DNA of 64,000 nucleotides, from the NCBI RefSeq assembly GCF_964340395.1, contig NC_135561.1, positions 12,447,961-12,511,960 on the forward strand, given 5' to 3'. A model generated the notes under the pieces. It was not told the DNA's origin. It saw nothing but the letters and a program-made list of their open reading frames with translations, and made no database searches. The translations under genes and the position numbers were made by a program. Positions 1 through 11,638 of this stretch are shown piece by piece (position 1 is the first letter of the stretch; each line of letters starts with the position of its first letter). This DNA comes from Glandiceps talaboti (taxonomy: Eukaryota; Hemichordata; Enteropneusta; Spengelidae).

Positions 1-129
1 CTTTTTTTTCTTTTAGTATTCTCTTTTCTTTTTTTCTTTTTCTTTTTCCAAAAAAAGAACAAAATACTAGTAATGAAAAGGTATAATACCGCTTACTGAG
101 GCTTTCTAAATTTTGCATGTCTAAGGCAA

Positions 130-355
130 AAATTGTTTGTTTCCGATAACATGACTTCAGAAAACGGGGTAGATAGTTTTGGGATTTTATTTTATTTTAC
201 ATTTTATTTTGTTTTGTTTTTTCACCCAAAGACAAGATACTCGTTGGTCACAATACTTCCATAACAGTTGATGAGGTGTAAGAGAAATAAATGAAGACAA
301 TTATGTGATTCAGAAGTAGACAAACACAATATGCAGACTGTGCTGTTATAGTCTG
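130..355. repeat. Dispersed repeat, inverted partner at 8805-9035
   Basis: The stretch with GTCACAATACTTCCATAAC, ATGAGGTGTAAG and ATTATGTGATTCAGAAGTAG reappears reverse-complemented at 8805-9035 in FAF2 intron 1. A shorter related piece (CAGAAAATAGGGTAGAT plus a TTTTA-rich tract) is at 59545-59620. The TTTTATTTTATTTT-like tract suggests an old retroposed or MITE sequence. The family is not identified. Confidence 0.6.
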
Positions 356-444
356 AAAAGACATCATTTCTCTTTGGAATGTGATTTCCAAAAAAAAAAA
401 GAATCAAAGGATACTTTGGCAAGAAAATCTAAATTTGGCCTAAC

Positions 445-686
445 CTGTGGATATGTCACCCATCTTGGGATAATGGAATTCATTACGAAATCTTCTCAGA
501 CTATCCTCTTTGTCCATTTGTTGTGCAAATTCAAAATCTGTCACGTCACATCCAAACTCAGCAGCCTTTTCTAGTAATATTTCTCTAGGATGTACATCAC
601 CGTTCAACAGAATCTTTTTCTTTGGTAAACCACTACTGCTTATGCTGTCATCTACAATTGAATCCATCATGAAGTTGTTTCCAAAG
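445..686 (-). CDS. KYNU: Kynureninase, first coding exon (partial gene, continues left of window)
   Basis: Kynureninase is the PLP enzyme that cleaves kynurenine or 3-hydroxykynurenine to anthranilate or 3-hydroxyanthranilate plus alanine, in the cytosolic tryptophan catabolic pathway. Only the N-terminal exon is visible. Translation from the ATG at 670-668 gives about 75 codons. The stretch with EKAAEFGCDVTDFEFAQ, then MDKEDSLRRFRNEFHYPK, aligns with the N-terminus of animal kynureninases (human: DEEDKLRHFRECFYIPK). A second ATG follows directly (667-665). The exon ends at 445 with donor GTTAGG after a CCACAG. On its 5' side a pyrimidine-rich tract ends in AATACAG, so the exon probably starts at 686 with 16 nt of 5' UTR, and a non-coding leader exon should lie to the right. 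The PLP-binding core is outside the window. The identification rests on this exon alone. Confidence 0.82.
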
Positions 687-2760
687 CTGTATTGGAAAAT
701 TGGAGAGAGGTGATATTTTTATTAGTTACCAAATACTAATCTAAGACTGAGTTCACGTGACAACATTTCAAATAAAAAGTGCTAAAATAGTTTTTAATGT
801 GTTTTCATGGTTTACTGACACACCATAGGCTGACAAATGTTTTTGACCGTGTACACAAAAATTTACACCAAAGATGGAACAGTTTGAAAATAATAATGAT
901 ATTGTACATGGGCAGATATAACAGAGCAGTAAAAGCAGACATCTAAAACACATCAACAATGGCATGTCAACTCATGCGTTTTTGAATTGTTGCATTTTGG
1001 GTCATTTGTACATGACTCTGTTTTCAAATCCTTTTCCATTTTCACCCATTTACATGACTCCATTTTTGAATCAAATCAGATTTTTTTTTTAAAATGATCT
1101 ACTTTTGGCAGCGTTTTCCATTGTTCGCATTTTCATGTGAATTTTTTGTCATCTCTGTGTAGAAGGTATATGCAGACAACAGGTTTGTTATCATTTGAAA
1201 ATGACATCACTTAAAACGATGCTTTGATGCAGAGACTGGAAGTATTTACTGTTGTGGAAATATATTTAATATATCCATGAACGAGGGTGTGGAACCAAGA
1301 CTAGTTCATCTGTGGTTAGCGCTATATGAAAGATGGTTTACAGTATTGACTGAATTCATGTTCATAAATAGCATATCACATTTCCCACAATGCACCATTC
1401 AACATGGCAGGTTTGCAAGTTATGTATGATAGGACATGATGTGACATTGTTTCTGTAATAGCCTTCAAGTTCAAGACAACTGCTATAAATGTAACTACAG
1501 CTTGCTAAAATACTACCACTACAATTACCCCCCCCCCCCCCATATCCCCCCCCCCCCCCCCCTTCAAATTTATGCTGGTTTCCATTCAATTTACTGATAG
1601 CGATTACAGCGATATTCTTCCTCAGTACAAACTGGATTTTTCATTCAGCTCACAAAGAATCTACTGATTTCCATCAAATCGAGAAACATATCGAGGCCCT
1701 GTCTTTTCAATCTGAGTACCTGAACTTTCAAATTCTGTCCCTTTGAAGTTCTACATGCAATATAAGACAACTGCACAGAACAATATTGAATACATGTACA
1801 GATTACCTGGTTTAGTGTTGACAAAATTACAGTGCCAAATGACAACAAAAACATAGATTTCAATCAGGGAACTTTAGCCTAGGCAGTACGTGACTCCTTC
1901 CACCTTCTTTTTCAGATAGCTGGCTTAATTTTGTCAACTGACTACATAAAAGATGGCCTTGCATGTATACAACTATCTGATCATACATTTCCAAAGGAGG
2001 GTAATTTGCAAGTGAAATTAGCTTGTTCTCTATTAGTTCTTTTTAAATCAGCAATATACAATGCACAAATCGATTGCAGTTTGTATATTGGAATGAAAAT
2101 AACTTTTTAGATAATTTTGTCTACAGTAAATGAGTGCTAATTCAGAAAATGACAGTTTGAATTGCTACTACAAATGTAGTTTCCCTGAAGTTGAAAGAGC
2201 TGTGTAAGTATAATCTTGCATACAGATTGTTTACAACAAAATCTGGGATATGTTTATAGGGGGTTTAACACTATTCTTACCCCTAGCATGACTTATATAA
2301 CCATAACCCTAACTCCCTAGCTTGCATATAAAAATTCATCTTTTGTACATCATTTCTCTGTTCTTCATTCTTGTGATGTCTAAAATGAAGAATAATGGCC
2401 TGATATTTGTATGTGTTGTTACAGCTACACTAGCTGTTACTGTAGGGGAATCATTTTTTCAAACAAGCAATAACGAAATATTCACTGAAAATAATTAAAT
2501 ACCAATATGTAGACATTGTACATGTCAGTTAGAGGTCTATTTCATTGATATAGTAAAAGTTGCAATCATAATTAATGGGGGGGGGGGGGGGGGGGCTGAT
2601 TTTTGGGTACTAACCCAAAAATCAATTTGATTGGATATATCACATCATCATATTCTGCTGCTACACAAATATATATATGTTACCCAATGGTGAGTCTCTA
2701 TAATACTTTTTAGAGATTATGATATTTTTAAGTTAATTCTGTTTTCAAACATGTTCCTGT
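687..2760. other. Upstream or leader-intron region of KYNU, no gene seen
   Basis: AT-rich non-coding DNA with only short unsupported ORFs. It includes two adjacent C-runs (1528-1562), a G19 run (2577-2595), a partial MITE end near 1366-1421, and a copy of a dispersed repeat near 2600-2710 that recurs near 40230-40370 and 57300-57430. The non-coding first exon and promoter of KYNU should lie in or beyond this stretch, but I could not place them. Confidence 0.5.
1366..1421. mobile_element. Partial MITE end (same family as 17603-17840 and 20724-20970)
   Basis: The sequence CACATTTCCCACAATGCA, then ATTCAACATGGCAGG, then TTTGCAAGTT matches the right-hand end of the two longer copies downstream. 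The left part is missing or too diverged to align by eye. Confidence 0.55.
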
Positions 2761-3149
2761 AGTGTTGCAGCCAGACTTTTCAAAGAGTGGGACATAGTGT
2801 CCCGAAACTTTCATTTTTCTGGGTCATCATACAATTTTTGAGGGACACAACAAAAAAGCGACAATAGCGCTGTAGCACAACTGTACAGTTTTTCAAAATA
2901 TTTACCCACATACTGACCCATGCTAGATATTTGCTGAATAATGATTATGCAGTTGCCTGTCCAACCCTGTTGTTATCTATGCATTATACACGATTATTTT
3001 GGCTGTTGCTATAGGCGTGGTCATGTTGCTAAACATATTTGCATACAATTTTAGTGTGGGTCATCTATGACCCGTCACTTCCAAAATTGTGGGTCAGGTC
3101 CAAAAAATGTGTGTCAAATGACCCAAAAACCCCCTCTGGCTGCAACACT
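2761..3149. mobile_element. hAT-like MITE, 389 bp, with 8-bp target-site duplication
   Basis: Perfect 15-bp terminal inverted repeats (AGTGTTGCAGCCAGA at the left, its complement at the right) are flanked by the identical 8-bp direct repeat GTTCCTGT at 2753-2760 and 3150-3157. An 8-bp duplication is diagnostic of hAT-class transposition. There is no transposase coding capacity inside, so the element is non-autonomous. Confidence 0.85.
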
Positions 3150-3668
3150 GTTCCTGTTGCCAGCTTTAAAGAGAATCATATTTCAACATACCTGTGAGTT
3201 CAAAGCTTTCTATTCCAGTTCAGTTGGTAACCTAACAAAGTATCACACAGTAGTCTAGAGTCCTTAGCATCAGATATAAAACTGCACTGGGTAGTCCAAC
3301 AGACTTAATTCAACTCTTCAAAAACAACTAACAAGAGAAGAAATCACAAGGTTCAAAAAGCTTACATACCATGTACACATTGATATAAGGATACATAACA
3401 TAATCACAGTAAAGAGAATATCATATTTGCATGTGAATGTAACAAACTAACATGCATATTTATACAGTCGTGTAGATACATGCCCTAAAATGAAGAGGCA
3501 GAAATCAAACAATGGATATACATGTACATAGTCCAGATTTGTTGGCAGTTTAACATTTAGCTATTCATGCATGGTACGTTTATCTAATACAATATAAAAT
3601 ATTGTGCTTATCTGCTGACCAAGCTGGCAGCCTGCCCTAAAAAAGCATTTTTGTTGTTATCAATTTTT

Positions 3669-3800
3669 GGCAGTATATATACATGTTAGTCTGTAAGGTA
3701 CGCCGTGGCAGGGCGCCCTCACACATCGGCCAACCCCTAGTGTGAAAGGAGGCCGGTGAGGCCGTATCACGACGTATCTTACATTCTAATATACATGTCT
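3669..3800. repeat. Small GC-rich hairpin-forming element
   Basis: Within AT-rich flanks, a roughly 100-bp GC-rich island is bounded by imperfect inverted repeats (CTGTAAGGTACGCCGTG against the complement of CACGACGTATCTTACAT), with a nested imperfect pair (CCCTCACACATCGGCC / GGCCGGTGAGG). A related start, TCTGTAAAGTACGCC, occurs at 25062-25076. Confidence 0.5.
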
Positions 3801-3899
3801 ATGTTTCATACTAGTCATATTTGTTAACAGACTAGAGCCCAACATCGTAAACCACAAGCCTCTTTACGCACAGTCCAAAACCAACCCCTCTGGCATGTG

Positions 3900-4165
3900 A
3901 GAATGACTAGAAACTAGTCGTTGGCTTTCAAATCTAGTGAACATTCCCACCCACAGGTCATGTCGTGCCATCAATAGGCAAGATATGTTATCAGTATTTG
4001 CATAGCCTAAAATTGGGTATTTCAAAATCAGGGGCAAATACATCTCTGATAACCTAGAGGTGATACTATTTATAACTTTAAAAAGTTAGGAAATCATATA
4101 TATGATTGGTTTACGTGGGTGGGAATGGTTGTTGGATTTGAAAGCCAAGGACAAGTCTCTAATCC
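3900..4165. mobile_element. Inverted-repeat element (about 265 bp)
   Basis: The left arm at 3901-3953 (TTGGCTTTCAAATC, then ACATTCCCACCCAC) is mirrored by the right arm at 4110-4165 (GTGGGTGGGAATGG, then GATTTGAAAGCCAA). Arms of about 50 bp with mismatches enclose non-coding DNA, as expected for an old MITE. Confidence 0.65.
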
Positions 4166-4253
4166 ACTAGTCTGGATACCAACTCTGGTTTCGAACAGTT
4201 TTGTGAGTGAAGGTATAAATCATAATGATACTGTATAGGAACTAGACTACTAA
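4166..4253. repeat. Short dispersed element, inverted relative to 5267-5341
   Basis: The sequence runs from TAGTCTGGATACCAAC through AAATCATAATGATACTG to TATAGGAACTAG. Reverse-complement relatives are at 5267-5341 and, with a roughly 300-bp insertion, at 47726-48105. Family unknown. Confidence 0.55.
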
Positions 4254-5266
4254 TCTACTGTATATCTTTGCATATTTGTACTCGCATTTGTATGTGCGCA
4301 CATATAAACTATTGGCACTGCAGCTGTGTGCAAATGATTGTTCCAGTATTCCATCAATATACCTGCATATGTGTCGCCACAATAGCTTCATGAAATTTGT
4401 CATTGTAATGTCTGATTACTAAGTGTAATAATAGCTTGTGCAGTGGCACAATGATTAGTACGCACACGCGTCGTATATATACTTTGCGAAAAAAAATTGG
4501 TTCTCCCAGGGATGCATTGCGGCACGCAGTGACTACACATGCGCCTTCCATATACTACGTGCAAATTCTATGTACATTCTCCATGCGCTACCGTTCCGGG
4601 TTGTGGAAGTATGGTTTTGACATTTATATTGTCAATAATTGATTTTCTAAAAAGAATAACTACTTTCCTATGTTTGTTGGTACAGTAACATTCCTAAATC
4701 ATCGAGTTGAATTGAGAAATCGTGATGTTCGGCAACATGTCAACAAAACATTTGTCCAAAGACCAACGTACGTTGGTGGAGGGTCTATGATAAGTTGGCT
4801 GATTGAAAATGAACAATATTAATCTAATGGCTATGATGGTTTTTGAAACCAACAACAACTGCATAGTGTTGACTTTCTTTACTTCTCGTCCATGTCAGAG
4901 AATTAGATGTCATTCAATAAAATAAAATAAATTTTGATGGTCAATACCCCTGGAAAATGACCCAAATTAAGTTTGTCACAAATGAATCTACCCTGCGCAA
5001 GCTTATGGGCTTTGCCTAGTTATGATATTATCAATAATAACCAAACTCTATGATGTGTGAGAGCCATTGTGCTCACTCAGGTTATTTGCATTCATGCTGG
5101 AGGTGTTTTCTGCTCCTGAAAACACAGGAAGCCCAGGAACCATGTTGTTATAAACAAACAAATAAACAATCAAACAAACAAACAAATAAATGACATAAAT
5201 AAACAAATATATTTGAATAAATGAAAATACCATAAAGACATGGATAACAATAAAACTATGCTTGCA

Positions 5267-5341
5267 TTAGACTAGTTCCTATATGGTATCATTACGATTT
5301 ACACCTCCACTCACAGAAACCACGTTGGCATCCAGACTATA
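5267..5341. repeat. Short dispersed element
   Basis: It begins ACTAGTTCCTATATGG and ends GTTGGCATCCAGACTAT, the reverse complement of the copy at 4166-4253, and both ends recur around 47726-48105. Confidence 0.55.
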
Positions 5342-5422
5342 CATGCATATCCAGGCCTATGTATTTAAAACTTCACCATGTATCAATGCCAACATCCACT
5401 AACCACTACCACAAAGCCCCCG

Positions 5423-5699
5423 CAGGGGTGAACAAATCATTTTGTGAACTGGTGGTCCCCGGACCAGTGCCTTAAAAAAATACAGTGGTCCTGCAGAAAG
5501 AATTAGTGGTCCCAGGTCCCGCTAATGTGAAACATTAGATCTTGCCTATAAATCTACATGTATATATTAAGACGACTTTTTTAACATAGTTATTAACACT
5601 AAGGTACTGGTCTGTTGGACCAGACAAGGTAAAATTTGTGTGGTTCGACTGAAAAAATCGCTATTCCGGACCCAGGACAAGTGGATTTGTTCACCCCTG
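5423..5699. mobile_element. MITE, 277 bp, terminal inverted repeats
   Basis: The left end CAGGGGTGAACAAATC (5423) is matched by GATTTGTTCACCCCTG at the right end (5684-5699), a perfect 16-bp inverted repeat. The body (TGGTCCCCGGACCAGTGCC, then ATTAGTGGTCCCAGGTCC) recurs at 8543-8783 in FAF2 intron 1. No coding sequence. Confidence 0.8.
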
Positions 5700-7731
5700 T
5701 CCCACATACAAAACAACTTACTTGTTAGTCAGGATTCAAATATAGGTGTGAAAAACAAATTGGCAGAGCTTAGTTTAGGAAAAAATTGGTGCCCCTCCCC
5801 CCCCCAAAAAAAAAGAAAGAAAAGAAAACAGAATGACCTTTATCAATCATTTCGATAAGATAACACTAATAATACACAAATCTGGCCTTGATCAGTGACC
5901 AATTTTAGCTATATACCTTTGGTAGTGACTGCTTCCATCTTTTACTGATAACAGGTTTAATTAGCCTCTAATAATGGTTACCTCATGGTCTCTGTGTGTA
6001 AAGTTTTCTGTAATCCAATTTGTGTAATTATAATTTGTAATTGATACTATATATTAAATGTCTTATTTGTCCAATCGATTTTTAAGGTATTTGTGGTTAG
6101 TGGATTTACAAGATTTGCTCGTAGGCTGTTCTATGTACATGTATTTGAACAGTGAAAATTATCAAATTATGTTCAGTTTCAACGATCAACCTAGCTGCAA
6201 TAATTGTAGTGTTTGCTGTGATTCTGAGGGCTTTTTCGTCTGTGTTTGTGCCTTTTTTTGTTCCGGTGTTTAACCTGAATCAAACGCTACAATTCTTGTA
6301 ATGCAAACACAAATAGAAGAGACCATGTTGAAAACGTGAAGGATATGTCAGCGTACTGCCGGTTTCAAAATGCTGCATGCCTTGCTACATTTGCTGATTT
6401 TGACTTAATTGGGGTACCTCTGAAAACTTCTAGGGTCTAGATGGCTCCGTTATTAATGTTGGCATTAGGAAATGTCCTATTTTTTGCCTGGTAAGGTGTA
6501 ATTTAGCAGAAAAATCCACCCAACTTTGCAATTCAGATCTGAGTTGCTTCTGTCTATTTGCGTTTGCGTTACAGGAATTGTAGTGTTTGATTCAGGTTAA
6601 ACATCAGAACGAAAAAAAAGGCACAAAAACAGACAAAAAAGTCCTCAAAATCACAGCAAATGCTACAATTATTGCAGCTATGATCAACCATGCCAAATTC
6701 AATCAAGTTAACATCAACAAAATCTGAAAACTGACATGAGTACCATCTATCCAAATAGTTATGCCTTGTAACATTACAACATCTGCCCAATTACATTTTG
6801 TAGGTATGTAAATATACCACAGTGGTAAGCTGATTATTTGAATTTTGCACTTAGTTTATACTACAGTTTGCAGCCGAATTCCACAGTTATACTTGCTAAA
6901 GTTATCACTTACACTAATTGGACAGATATTACAGATGATGCAATAAACGAAAATTGTTCTTTGAGGACAAAAACCCCTCCCTCTCTCCTTCACAATACCC
7001 TCTCCTGATCACAAATTTAAGAAGAAATTCTCACAGTATAATTATGTCGCATACCGGCCATACCATTACCAGTAAAAAAAAATATTATCATGAAAAGATT
7101 CAAGGTAGTTCTAACTTGAAGTCAGTAAATTGATTTGGTAGAACAGTGTTTTGTCTTGTTCCAATATATAATGCAAACTATTAGTATAAACCTTTTATTT
7201 GACAAGAATCTTGATACAAGTTCATATGTTACAAGTTCATATGCTACAATCATCCTGGAATATTATTTTATTTATAGCTCACAAGTGCTTGTGCCCCATC
7301 CCCACAGTTTAGCCACGAAAAAATGCTGTACTTATCGACTCATTTACGTACCTATCTTACAAATACGGTGCAAGATATACGAATATGATAATCCGGACAA
7401 AAGCGTAACTTTCACAGCTCAGATTCAGGTCGAAACAGTCGTCTGCTATAGTGTGTTGTCGAGACTTGGAAGGTGTTGAGCACTCATACACAGTAAATGA
7501 GGTCAAAGTTCATTTAGACTTGAATAGCCTCGTACGGTAAATAATTATCAATATTATATAAAACGCGTTGTACATTGTGATGATGAGCTGATTTATATTA
7601 TTTTATATAAATTATCATGTTATTATTGACATATTTTCATAAGGTTGAATTATTTTATAAGTTAATAATCTCAATCAAATCTGTAAAAAAATAATTTGCT
7701 TGTTGAGGACAACATATTGGCAAATTGCAAC
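5700..7731. other. 5' flank of FAF2, no gene seen
   Basis: AT-rich intergenic DNA, without a TATA box placed at a convincing distance. A pair of inverted sequences shares CTGCAATAATTGTAG-like and GATTCAGGTTAAAC-like segments (6190-6290 against 6570-6680), so 6100-6800 is probably an old fold-back element. FAF2 transcription must start in the last part of this stretch. Confidence 0.45.
6176..6690. mobile_element. Probable fold-back element
   Basis: The left segment (TCAACGATCAACCTAG, CTGCAATAATTGTAG, GTTTAACCTGAATCAAACG, CTACAATTCTTGTAATGCAA) is mirrored on the right (TTGCGTTACAGGAATTGTAG, GATTCAGGTTAAACAT, CTACAATTATTGCAGC, ATGATCAACC). Arms of about 120 bp surround roughly 250 bp of unrelated sequence. 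Confidence 0.7.
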
Positions 7732-7741
7732 ATGGCGGACC
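7728..7741 (+). promoter_or_regulatory. YY1-like motif over the FAF2 start codon
   Basis: The start codon sits in CAACATGGCGGACC, close to the YY1 consensus AANATGGCGG that often overlaps the initiator ATG of animal housekeeping genes. This is a motif match only. Confidence 0.4.
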
Positions 7742-10700
7742 AAGAGGAACCAGACCTTTCGCAGGAAAACACAGAGCGATTGCTTCAGTTTCAGGTAAAA
7801 TTTGTGTAGTTATTTTCTTACTCTCGCTACTCATAATGGATAAGATATACATCTACCCTAATCAATTCATCTAGGCCTAACATTGCTCTCGCAATGCTGC
7901 AGAATGTTGTTTCAAACGAAACCGGACTTGCAATCAGTCGCTGAGAAATATACTATTACTATGAGTCATTCAATTTTTTTATGTTCCGAAATTCACGAAC
8001 TCAGCACATTTTCTCAGTATACACTTTCTAAAGTTGTGTAGCAAATAAAAAATGGTTTTGGTGTCAGTTAATTCTGTTTAACACAACAAATATCACAGAA
8101 ATGCGACAATTATTTTTGAAAATAATATTGTCAATAAGTATGAGAATTCCATATTAAATCGTCAAATGTAGTGATGCAATTTTTGCAAACGTAGTTTACA
8201 TTATCAAGTCTGTTGTATGCCATTTAAACATTATCATCACAACAATTCACAATTGTGGGCCAAGGTTTATTCTTTAATTAAAGTGAAACGTACTACATGT
8301 ATGCATACTTTAAAAAAAAGCAAAACAATAAATAAATAAAACAGATGCCACCATTTTCATCACAGTTCATATCAGTGTTTTTGTGAAAGGGTTTAAGGAA
8401 CTCTAACATTTCTAAGTTAGGTCTAAATAAAAAGAAAATAGTGTGTTTGCGATAACCCGACCTACCCTAGTTTAAGCCACTGATTCTAAACATTTTTTAC
8501 ATGCAAAAAAGACAATTTTACTTCTATTTCCCTGTCGATTTTCTGGTCCCCGGACCAGTGCCTTAAAAAATCCAGTGGTCCTGCTGAAAGAATTAGTGGT
8601 CCCAGGTCCCGCTAATGTGAAATATTTAAATCTTACCTATGAATCTGTATATTCAGATGACTTTTTAACATAGTTATTAACAGTAAGGTACTGGTCCGAC
8701 AGACCAGACAAGGTACAATTTGTGTGGTCCACCCAAACAATTGCTAGTCCCAGACCCAGGACAAGTGGATTTGTTCACCCCTGAATTTCACACTATATAA
8801 TAAGAGCACAGTCTGCATATTGTGTTTGTCTACTTCTGAATCACATAATTGTCTTCATTTACTTCTTTTACACCTCATCAACTGTTATGGAAGTATTGTG
8901 ACCAACTAGTTTCTTGCCTTTCGGACCAAGTAGTTTAAAAAACAAAAAAGTCAAATAAAATAAAATTCTGACCCTACATACCCTATTTTCTGAAGTCATG
9001 TTTATTGGAAACAAACATTTTTGTTTTTGTTTTGTTTTTGCCTTTTGGGGAATCAGGTAAAATGTGCCATAATTCGGTAAATGAAGTCTGCAGCTACATG
9101 TAGAGTTGACCCACTTCCTGATCTGCTACAAAAACACTGCTCATAATAAACTTAATTACTAAAGAATACCATATGTCTAAAATCATGAGTTTTATTTTAT
9201 GCCCATTTGACATTTCCATGACAGGTTCTTGTTTGATTGATCAGATAAAGTATTTTATAGAAACAAATCAATTTGAATGTGTGTAAACAAAAACTGTAGT
9301 TTTTTCATATCCCGATCATTCTATGTCAGTACAATTGGTTGTCTTGGTTACTCAGACTCTCGTCGTCATTGGTGGCTTTTTTGCTGAATGGCTGAGTGTG
9401 GTGACATACATTTAAGTATGTGACTTCTGCTATTGGTGAGGATGCACAAATCATGCAAAGACATGTAGGGCTGTAGATTGAGTTTGTGAAATTATGATAT
9501 TATTTGACGTTAACAGGTATCTGTTACTGTACATGGTACAGGAGCTGAAATTGCCTGGGATTACACTCAGTATCCCATTCATGGCAGTACACTGAACAAT
9601 GAAGCATTCATCCTAACTGAAAGCAGAAGTCACATGTCATAAATTTTGTTTACTATTCCCCCCAGACTCTCTGGGATAGCCCTTTCCCAGCTTCTCTAGT
9701 CTAAATAATTGGCATGTTCTCTGGCTGCTCGAAGAAAAGTATTGGGGAAATGATATCTAAAGATAGCAAGTCTCACCAAAGGGTATGTCATCCTTTTGTG
9801 TACCTGTAGATTTAAAAAGTGAATGTGTAATGTTATAGTAAAAATGTTGCATTTTGTATTTTTGTAGGACTTGACTGGTATAGAAGATATGCAAGAATGT
9901 AGAAGACTTTTAGAAAGACATAGCTGGAATATTGAGGTAAATGTTTCTACTATACATTCATTATGTCATTATAGTACAATGGCAACCAAGGTTTCAGCTT
10001 ACTGAGATAGACACAAACTAAAACTATAGTTCTTCAATGTGGCAGGTTACGCAAGTGGATGATACTAGTAATGCCTCTGTAGTGTGGAGATAATCACCAT
10101 GTAGTCGAGATAGTGAGTGGCCACTTTAGAAAAACTTGCTATCAGAAACGCCACGCTACTGACAGAGTGCATAATTAAATCTACAGCTGTTCAATACTCA
10201 ATAGCTTATGTTGATGTCGCAATAATAGTTTTAGTTTGCGTCTATCTTAGTAAAACCTTGATTACGACTGTCATATTTGTATATTTGATATTCCACATGC
10301 AAATCAAGTTGTATGTACTGTAACAAACTTTGAAAGTACAAGAATTTTTTCTGATCATTTTATGGAATCTTTGCCTCAACAAGGCATCTATAACATTGGT
10401 ACTACAGAACCTGAAATGTGAGTCAAAATGCAGCATACCGATATATTTCCCATTTCTCTCAAATTTATCTTGTGCAGGTGTAAGTACATTATTGTCCAAA
10501 CTTTGTCTTCATTTAGCCAGAAAAAATTCTTATCTTCAACTTGTAGTGGCTCACTTGATGATGTGATTTATTTTTTAAAAAAAACACAATATATTTTGAT
10601 GTTTCTTACTAATACTATAGACGTTGTAAATTATACCATTGTGTGAGAGATAAAAAAGAAAAAATATGATGAAATTCTGTGATGAGCAATTTCATAACCT

Positions 10701-11448
10701 GCCAATTTCTTGTCATTCAATTTCAAAAAATGTCATCAAGGTCTAACATATAAATAAAATGAAGGTCATACAAAAATCAACATACAATGAAACTAGAGAG
10801 CCTTTTTTTTACCACAAATGTGGAAGTTAGGTTCTTATTTACATGTAATTTTGTATTTGGCCCTTAGACCAACAGTTAGTATATATACATGTACAACTAA
10901 ATCAAACATGAACATTTCAAATATTGCATGTTGACATTATCCTTGAAAATACTAATTGAACCAATAGAATTTTTAGAACAAAAAATATAATGATAACACA
11001 GACATTTTAATGTGAATCAAAGTATAACAAATGTGTTTTCTTGTGAATGTGTACATAGGAATAGGGGAATCACCAAATTTGGGTACATTTAGGTCACAAG
11101 AAATTGCAGTGTCAATGCTGTGTCAAATTGACTTAGATGGCCCACCGACTACTCTAGAAAGGCCACTAAAGCTGAGAACCTTGATGAGTTATGGCACATC
11201 AGAGAAGTATTTTAAATATATAAGATGATATTTGATTGCAGTCAGCTGTTCATGACACTTTAAATGAAGCTGAGGGAGCACCACCAGTATATCAACAACC
11301 AGACCCACCACCTAGACCCAGTATGAGACCACCACCTGTAGAAATACAGCCGAGGGATCAAAGGTATATGCAACACAAATCATCGATTTTGTGTGAAGCA
11401 AACAACATCTAATAAATTATGTACTGTAGTGCACAAACTTCACTGTAC

Positions 11449-11499
<51 letters not shown>

Positions 11500-11593
11500 T
11501 GCATGTGTGTGTCTGTGTCTGTGACTTTCTGTCTGTAGCTGTGCATGTGTGGTTGATGTTTTGAAATTGTGTGTACATACATTGTGTACATGT

Positions 11594-11638
<45 letters not shown>

